This document shows positions 62,062 to 64,000 of a stretch of DNA of 64,000 nucleotides, piece after piece; the first letter of the stretch is position 1, and every line of letters begins with the position of its first letter. Origin of the DNA: Mesobacillus jeotgali (GTDB lineage Bacteria; Bacillota; Bacilli; Bacillales; Cytobacillaceae); the NCBI RefSeq assembly GCF_014856545.2, contig NZ_CP109811.1, positions 3,280,001 to 3,344,000 on the forward strand. Reading direction: 5' to 3'. The notes under the pieces were generated by a model. That model was not told the origin of the DNA, ran no database searches, and saw nothing but the letters and a program-made list of their open reading frames with translations. Both the position numbers and the translations under genes were made by a program.

Positions 62062-63279
62062 TGCTGGAGCTTTCAACTGAATTTTCCTGATAAAAAGGTA
62101 AATCAAAGTATGTCCGCTCCCAAGAATGACGAGGAGGACTGGTATTGCCTGTTCTTCGTTGAAAATATGGATTGCTGCCAGAAATAATAATATAGAAGCA
62201 ACTCGGCCAAGATTCAAAAATAATTCACGGACAACTATATATTCGATTCTCATTTCAGCCGCCTTCCAGCCGCGCCCTATAACATCATAGGTCATTGAAG
62301 CATATGGGACTAGAAGCAAAGGATAAGCGACTGCAATCAGAGCCGCATACAGCAGCAGACGGAAATAGCTGACCTGGAAAACAATCAGGAATATGGCCAG
62401 GAAAAGAATGATTCCTCCCACCAGGATCGCTTTTTTCCTGTGTTCCTTTTTCAGCATTCTCGAGACAAAATAATAAGCCAGAAATGATATCCCTGAATTG
62501 ATCAGTCCGTAAGTGCCCAACGCCATTTCACTGTCTGTGGCAATGAATACAAAAACCGAAACAATGAAAACAAATACGCCCTCTCTCATGCCTTGAAAAA
62601 AATGAGCATTTGTAACCATTCGCCAATTTTTATCATGCTTTCTTTCAGCTATAATCCGCTGAAACCAGTACTTCCCGTGGGCAGGTCTGCGTTTCAGGAA
62701 GAAACTCAGCAATACCGCGATTGAAAACAGTCCTAACGAAAGTCCAAATACTACTGTATAGCCAGTCAACTTTTCAAGCCTGGATATGATAAACCCAGCG
62801 GCGATCGGCCCAATCATGCCGCCGACGGAACCGAGGATGCCAAGAAAGCCATTAAAGAAATCACGTGTTTCCGGTTCAGTGATTTCAAAAGTGAGGACAT
62901 TGTAAGCAAGCCAATAAAAACCATAGCCAATTCCCAGGAGCACACCTAATAGCAGTAAAAAATCGGAAGCTTTCGTTCCTACCAGCAAAACTGTTACATA
63001 AAACAACGCCAGAAAAATAACACCGATTCGAAGGACAATGACCCTGTCTACCTTCTTAGCCCACCTTCCCGCAAGGATAAAGGTGAGCGGCTGGGCCACG
63101 ACAATCGATAAATTATACATGGCGAGATCGGCAAGTTCGCCGGATTGCTTCCATAAATAAATGTTAACAAAGGTATTCGAAAGGGCAATGCTCAATGAGT
63201 ACAATCCCCCAATAATCAATAGGAGCGCTAAATCCTTTGTCAGTTCAATGTCTCCTAATAATTTGTTTACTTTGCTCAT
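62059..63279 (-). CDS. yqgE: MFS transporter YqgE
   Basis: A 406-residue major facilitator protein with about twelve membrane segments. The cytoplasmic loop after segment 2 (AGRWAKKVDRVIVLRIG) has the MFS A-type motif, and GGMIGPIAAGFIISR is typical of segment 5. Substrate unknown; the family is often listed as multidrug or sugar efflux, but nothing here decides. ATG 63279 follows AAAGGGG. It sits between pbpA and sodA, as in B. subtilis. Confidence 0.88.
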   Translation of the reverse strand: MSKVNKLLGDIELTKDLALLLIIGGLYSLSIALSNTFVNIYLWKQSGELADLAMYNLSIVVAQPLTFILAGRWAKKVDRVIVLRIGVIFLALFYVTVLLVGTKASDFLLLLGVLLGIGYGFYWLAYNVLTFEITEPETRDFFNGFLGILGSVGGMIGPIAAGFIISRLEKLTGYTVVFGLSLGLFSIAVLLSFFLKRRPAHGKYWFQRIIAERKHDKNWRMVTNAHFFQGMREGVFVFIVSVFVFIATDSEMALGTYGLINSGISFLAYYFVSRMLKKEHRKKAILVGGIILFLAIFLIVFQVSYFRLLLYAALIAVAYPLLLVPYASMTYDVIGRGWKAAEMRIEYIVVRELFLNLGRVASILLFLAAIHIFNEEQAIPVLLVILGSGHTLIYLFIRKIQLKAPA

Positions 63280-63372
63280 GATCGACTCCCCTTTTCTCTT
63301 GGGTAGTTTCTAACAAAGTAAAGGGGGTTATTCAGTTTTTCCCGAGGGTCTTTTCAGGATAGAGCAGCCGAA

Positions 63373-63412
63373 ACAAAAAAAAGAGAGGCTGCATTCAATT
63401 GCAGCCCCTCTA
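63373..63412 (-). terminator. terminator of sodA
   Basis: AGAGGGGCTGCAATT / AATGCAGCCTCTCT stem followed on the minus strand by TTTTTTTTG, just after the sodA stop. Confidence 0.9.
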
Positions 63413-63424
63413 ACGATCATTTGA

Positions 63425-64000
63425 TTATTTTGCAGAAGCGTAACGCTTGCTGACTTCTTCCCAGTTAACAACGTTCCAGAATGCACCAATGTATTCCGGT
63501 CTTCTGTTTTGGTAGTTCAGGTAGTATGCGTGCTCCCAAACATCAAGTCCAAGAATTGGAGTCTTGCCTTCCATTAATGGAGAGTCCTGGTTTGGAGTGC
63601 TAGTCACTTCAAGTGCACCATTATTAACAACAAGCCAAGCCCAGCCAGAGCCGAAACGAGTAGTTGCTGCTTTTGAGAACTCTTCTTTGAAGCCTTCGAA
63701 GCCGCCGAACTTAGAGTTGATCGCATCAGCTAATTCACCAGTAGGCTCGCCGCCTCCGTTTGGAGAAATGACTTGCCAGAATAGTGAGTGGTTAGCATGT
63801 CCGCCGCCGTTGTTGCGTACAGCAGTGCGTGCTGCTTCAGGAACAGCATCCAGGTTAGAAACTACTTCCTCAACTGTTTTTGACAGAAGTTCTTCGTTTC
63901 CTTCCAATGCATTGTTAAGATTTGTTACATAAGTGTTGTGGTGCTTTGTGTGGTGAATATTCATTGTTTCTTTGTCGATGTGTGGCTCAAGTGCATCATA
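63425..64000 (-). CDS. sodA: superoxide dismutase (Mn/Fe type), 5' end outside window
   Basis: Converts superoxide to hydrogen peroxide and oxygen. The visible 191 residues begin [20 protein letters not shown], only about a dozen residues after the expected start. Metal ligands: histidines in [13 protein letters not shown] and NHSLFWQVI, and the [18 protein letters not shown] motif with Asp and His. [11 protein letters not shown] and the Gly-Gly-x-x pattern favour the manganese form, though sequence alone cannot fix the metal. The frame is open to the window edge, so this is a window truncation. Confidence 0.95.
   Translation of the reverse strand, partial: YDALEPHIDKETMNIHHTKHHNTYVTNLNNALEGNEELLSKTVEEVVSNLDAVPEAARTAVRNNGGGHANHSLFWQVISPNGGGEPTGELADAINSKFGGFEGFKEEFSKAATTRFGSGWAWLVVNNGALEVTSTPNQDSPLMEGKTPILGLDVWEHAYYLNYQNRRPEYIGAFWNVVNWEEVSKRYASAK

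Overview
The window is a chromosomal segment from an endospore-forming member of the Bacillaceae (Firmicutes). Evidence: a complete spoIIIA operon (AA to AH), a spore photoproduct lyase, a SpoVAF/GerA-type germination protein, a full comG operon, and a gene order that follows the yqh-yqg region of Bacillus subtilis almost gene by gene. The sequence alone does not settle the genus; the intergenic repeat families resemble those I know from Bacillus sensu lato (Mesobacillus/Cytobacillus-like genomes). Most genes are on the minus strand.

Layout. 1-2.0 kb: 5' end of accB (cut by the window edge) and a divergent membrane chemoreceptor. 2.0-7.3 kb: spoIIIAA-AH behind a likely sigma-E promoter; spoIIIAD appears to start at ATT. 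7.4-14.3 kb: a small hydrophilic protein, a SIMPL protein, a rhodanese lipoprotein, then efp-yqhT-aroQ, yqhR, yqhP, a patatin (yqhO) and splB. 14.4-19.3 kb: nrdJ (B12-dependent ribonucleotide reductase), interrupted by two group I introns, each carrying an HNH homing-endonuclease gene and lying downstream of a pair of NrdR boxes. 19.6-25.6 kb: lipM, yqhL, and the gcvT-gcvPA-gcvPB glycine cleavage operon under a tandem glycine riboswitch. 25.8-33.3 kb: SNF2-type yqhH and yqhG, yqzE, aroK, comGA-comGG, and tRNA-Gln. 33.3-47.9 kb: mgsR, a cysteine-rich ArsR/SufR-like regulator, yqgY, a MidA-type methyltransferase, yqgX, yqgW, yqgV, yqgU, an LtaS-type enzyme, glcK, yqgQ, a spoVAF-like gene and gluP. 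47.9-54.5 kb: ldh, a DUF92 protein, yqgN, rpmG, a DUF4912/glycosyltransferase cassette, yqzD-yqzC. 54.7-64 kb: phoU and pstSCAB behind a clear four-repeat Pho box, pbpA, yqgE, and sodA (cut by the window edge).

The most interesting locus is nrdJ. Joining three exons (19264-18446, 17312-16176, 15023-14421) restores an 852-residue class II reductase with its active-site cysteines. Both introns show the conserved P, Q, R and S core elements, follow a U at the 5' splice site and end in G. The open reading frames sit in different structural positions. The intron 2 endonuclease is interrupted by a TGA inside the HNH motif, so intron 2 is probably spliced but no longer mobile.

Other points: two probable non-AUG/GUG/UUG starts (ATT for spoIIIAD, ATA for comGG), two arrays of 52- and 53-bp hairpin repeats with the same layout, and two other dispersed-type intergenic elements. 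Splicing, starts and regulatory sites are inferred from sequence only.
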